A stretch of DNA of 64,000 bases, from contig NZ_CP128362.1 in NCBI RefSeq assembly GCF_034274695.1, positions 8,496,501-8,560,500 of the forward strand, written 5' to 3'. The notes below the pieces were generated by a model. That model did not search any database. It worked only from the letters and a program-made list of their open reading frames with translations, and was not told the origin of the DNA. The position numbers and the translations under genes are program-made. Of this stretch, positions 62,649 through 64,000 are shown in pieces; position 1 is the stretch's first letter, and each line of letters opens with the position of its first letter. The DNA comes from Chitinophaga sp. LS1. Its GTDB lineage: Bacteria; Bacteroidota; Bacteroidia; Chitinophagales; Chitinophagaceae.

Positions 62649-62801
62649 TTAGTCAGCATCGTCGTAATCTATTGCTTCCTCCGTTCCGGTAAGATGTGCG
62701 GCACGGGTGAAGGTCTGCGAAGGCGTATTGCCACCTGCTAATGCAAGCATTTGTTCCCTGCTAAGAGTTTCATCAGAAGGGTTGAGTTTTTCCAGTTTCA
62801 T
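62649..62801 (-). CDS. Graspetide precursor peptide E
   Basis: 50 residues: leader MKLEKLNPSDETLSREQM then LALAGG; core NTPSQTFTRAAHLTGTEEA and tail IDYDDAD. The frame and start are intact. It keeps the leader pattern and acidic tail but lacks the STDLGAST block, so its cross-link pattern may differ from A and C. Confidence 0.88.
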   Translation of the reverse strand: MKLEKLNPSDETLSREQMLALAGGNTPSQTFTRAAHLTGTEEAIDYDDAD

Positions 62802-62936
62802 ACTTTTTGTTATTTAAATGATGAAGATCCAGGCATGACCGTTCTGTTCTCAATAATTATTGAGAATAAAGCAAAGCATAAATGTCCACTCCCAATATTC
62901 GTTATAGAGAAAGTAAAAGTAGATGATCACTATTTA

Positions 62937-63057
62937 TCAGTCTGCGTACTGATCATCCCTACTAATGGCTGTAAATGATCCGAGATCCTTGTTATACGCG
63001 CCTTTGGTGGTAAAGTATTAAACATTCTTTGGTGGGGGGAAGTTTCTCACGTTGCAT
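62937..63057 (-). pseudogene. Decayed graspetide precursor F
   Basis: The start at 63057 reads MQREKLPPTKE, like a leader, and then loses the frame. Nearer the end another frame reads NKDLGSFTAISRDDQYAD then stop, clearly related to the STDLGAST...DYDDAD tail. The double glycine is destroyed. It is an old, dead copy in the array. Confidence 0.7.
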
Positions 63058-63123
63058 GGACATTGGATTAGCTAAAGTTAACTAAAATAGAACATTCTTA
63101 AAAGCGACCTTATATTAATGGCA

Positions 63124-63285
63124 TCAATCTGAATCGTTGTCCTCATAATCTGTTGATGCAGATGCTCCGGGATCTATGCCGGTAGGGCCTGATAATGTTG
63201 ATGAAGGAGCATTTCCTCCCTGCACAGTTAATAATTGGTCTCTAGTAAGGTTATTTCCCTGAGCTACGATTTTTTCGAGTTGCAT
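63124..63285 (-). CDS. Graspetide precursor peptide G
   Basis: 53 residues from the start at 63285 (the frame is open 19 codons further but without a leader pattern). Leader MQLEKIVAQGNNLTRDQL then LTVQGG; core NAPSSTLSGPTGIDPGAS with tail ASTDYEDNDSD. It is the first precursor of the array in the direction of transcription and the most divergent of the intact ones. Confidence 0.88.
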   Translation of the reverse strand: MQLEKIVAQGNNLTRDQLLTVQGGNAPSSTLSGPTGIDPGASASTDYEDNDSD

Positions 63286-63375
63286 AGAACAGTGGGTTAA
63301 GGTTACCGAATTTAAAAAAAATTCCTGTAGAAATAACATCAATTTTTATGAAAATAATATTTTAAGGACTTTTTA

Positions 63376-64000
63376 ATGACGTCGGCCGACTCTGCCATTT
63401 TTTCGATTTTGACTGATGAAGATTTTAACAACCCTGCTATTGGCGTTGCAAATTCATTTATTGAAATTATTCCAGGGCACTTTTTCCTGAATAATGTAGC
63501 GGAAATCATTAAGGATGAAATTCTGGCGAATGGCTGCGTGCCGTTTGAATTCAACACGATCGGTGTTGACGACGGTATTGCGATGGGGCATGAAGGTATG
63601 TTGTATTCATTGCTGAGTAGAAAACTGATTGCGAGTTCGGTGGAGAGTGTGATGAATGCACATAAAACGGATGCAATGATCGCGATTCCTAATTGTGATG
63701 AAATTGTGCCAGGCATGATCATGGATTCACTCAGGGTGACTATACCTACTATGTTTGTGAGCAGTGGACCTATGGCGAAAGGGTATAAAAAAGATGGTAC
63801 TCCTATCGATATGGCTACTGCTTTTGAAGCGGAGGAAAACATACAGCAGGGATACTGTGTGTAATGCCTGTCCCAGTGGTGGTAGTTGTTCCGGTATGTT
63901 TACAGCGAACTCTATGAATACGCTGATGGAAGTGATGGGTATTGCGCTGCCAGGGAATGGAACGATACTCACGCAAACACCTGAACGGGAAGCATTGTTA
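63376..64000 (+). pseudogene. ilvD: ilvD-like dihydroxy-acid dehydratase, N-truncated and frameshifted, cut by window edge
   Basis: The frame 63376-63864 reads like the first part of the E. coli-type enzyme (IAVANSF-like [51 protein letters not shown]). It stops at 63864. The homologous sequence continues in the next frame as [18 protein letters not shown] and [14 protein letters not shown] to the window end. The usual first 20-30 residues (with GR.MAGAR) are missing. The CDK motif reads CDE, and CPTCGSC reads CPSGGSC, so cluster-binding or catalytic residues are changed. It is probably dead; a functional copy should exist elsewhere. Confidence 0.75.

Noticed and set aside
61895..63285. CRISPR array or simple tandem repeat in the precursor region
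   Set aside because: The repeated units are diverged coding units of 150-300 bases with starts and stops, not short identical repeats with spacers. No CRISPR-like array was seen anywhere in the window.

Overview
The window reads as a chromosomal segment of a Bacteroidota bacterium close to Chitinophaga (family Chitinophagaceae). The evidence is three SusC/SusD pairs, FecR-type anti-sigma factors with DUF4974-like tails next to ECF sigma factors, a promoter of the Bacteroidota type (TTG then TAnnTTTG) before tRNA-Asp, and a grasp-with-spasm peptide-maturation locus. All functions are read from the translated sequence; no database search was run.

Region 1 (1-6.6 kb) is purine catabolism. It holds the end of an XdhC-like gene, a urate oxidase on the minus strand, and a tightly overlapping plus-strand operon: allantoinase, allantoate amidohydrolase, (S)-ureidoglycine aminohydrolase, OHCU decarboxylase, HIU hydrolase and a DUF6986 aldolase-like protein. 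Together these take urate to ureidoglycolate. No ureidoglycolate lyase is visible; the aldolase-like protein sits where the last step should be.

Region 2 (6.6-23.7 kb, nearly all minus strand) holds a FecA-like TonB receptor, a HupE/UreJ-like membrane protein, a DUF3500 lipoprotein, a LytTR response regulator, a vanadium-haloperoxidase/PAP2-like protein, an FG-GAP/ASPIC secreted protein, a SusD/SusC pair and a GH43 hydrolase.

Region 3 (23.8-43.1 kb) contains two converging sigma/FecR/SusC/SusD systems. The plus-strand one (23.8-30.9 kb) has no enzyme. The minus-strand one (31.1-43.1 kb) is a full polysaccharide utilization locus with two GH30 enzymes, a GH16 and a PKD lipoprotein, predicted to attack beta-1,3/1,6-glucan such as fungal wall. 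Several hairpins separate the two.

Region 4 (43.2-52.6 kb) starts at tRNA-Asp and is a worn accessory region: low-GC unknown genes with frameshifts, an IS3-family element inside another gene, a stand-alone ATPase behind a palindromic repeat array, and a head-to-head fusion of a truncated HxlR regulator with a truncated short-chain dehydrogenase left by a deletion.

Region 5 (52.6-55 kb) holds a zeta-toxin-like kinase followed by a small basic protein, bounded by two copies of the same terminator, then a bicupin oxalate decarboxylase.

Region 6 (55-63.3 kb, minus strand) is the most interesting part: a graspetide-type RiPP locus. Seven precursor-peptide loci lie in a row. Four are intact, two carry a one-base deletion in the first codons of the leader, and one is a decayed remnant. 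They are followed by a DUF6624-like protein, an ATP-grasp ligase, an unassigned 72-aa protein, a SPASM-domain partner without radical-SAM cysteines, a C39-peptidase ABC exporter and an HlyD-type adaptor. The precursors have double-glycine leaders and cores rich in Thr/Ser followed by an Asp-rich tail, which fits ester cross-linking by the ATP-grasp enzyme and leader removal by the C39 domain. The right edge carries the start of a damaged ilvD-like gene.
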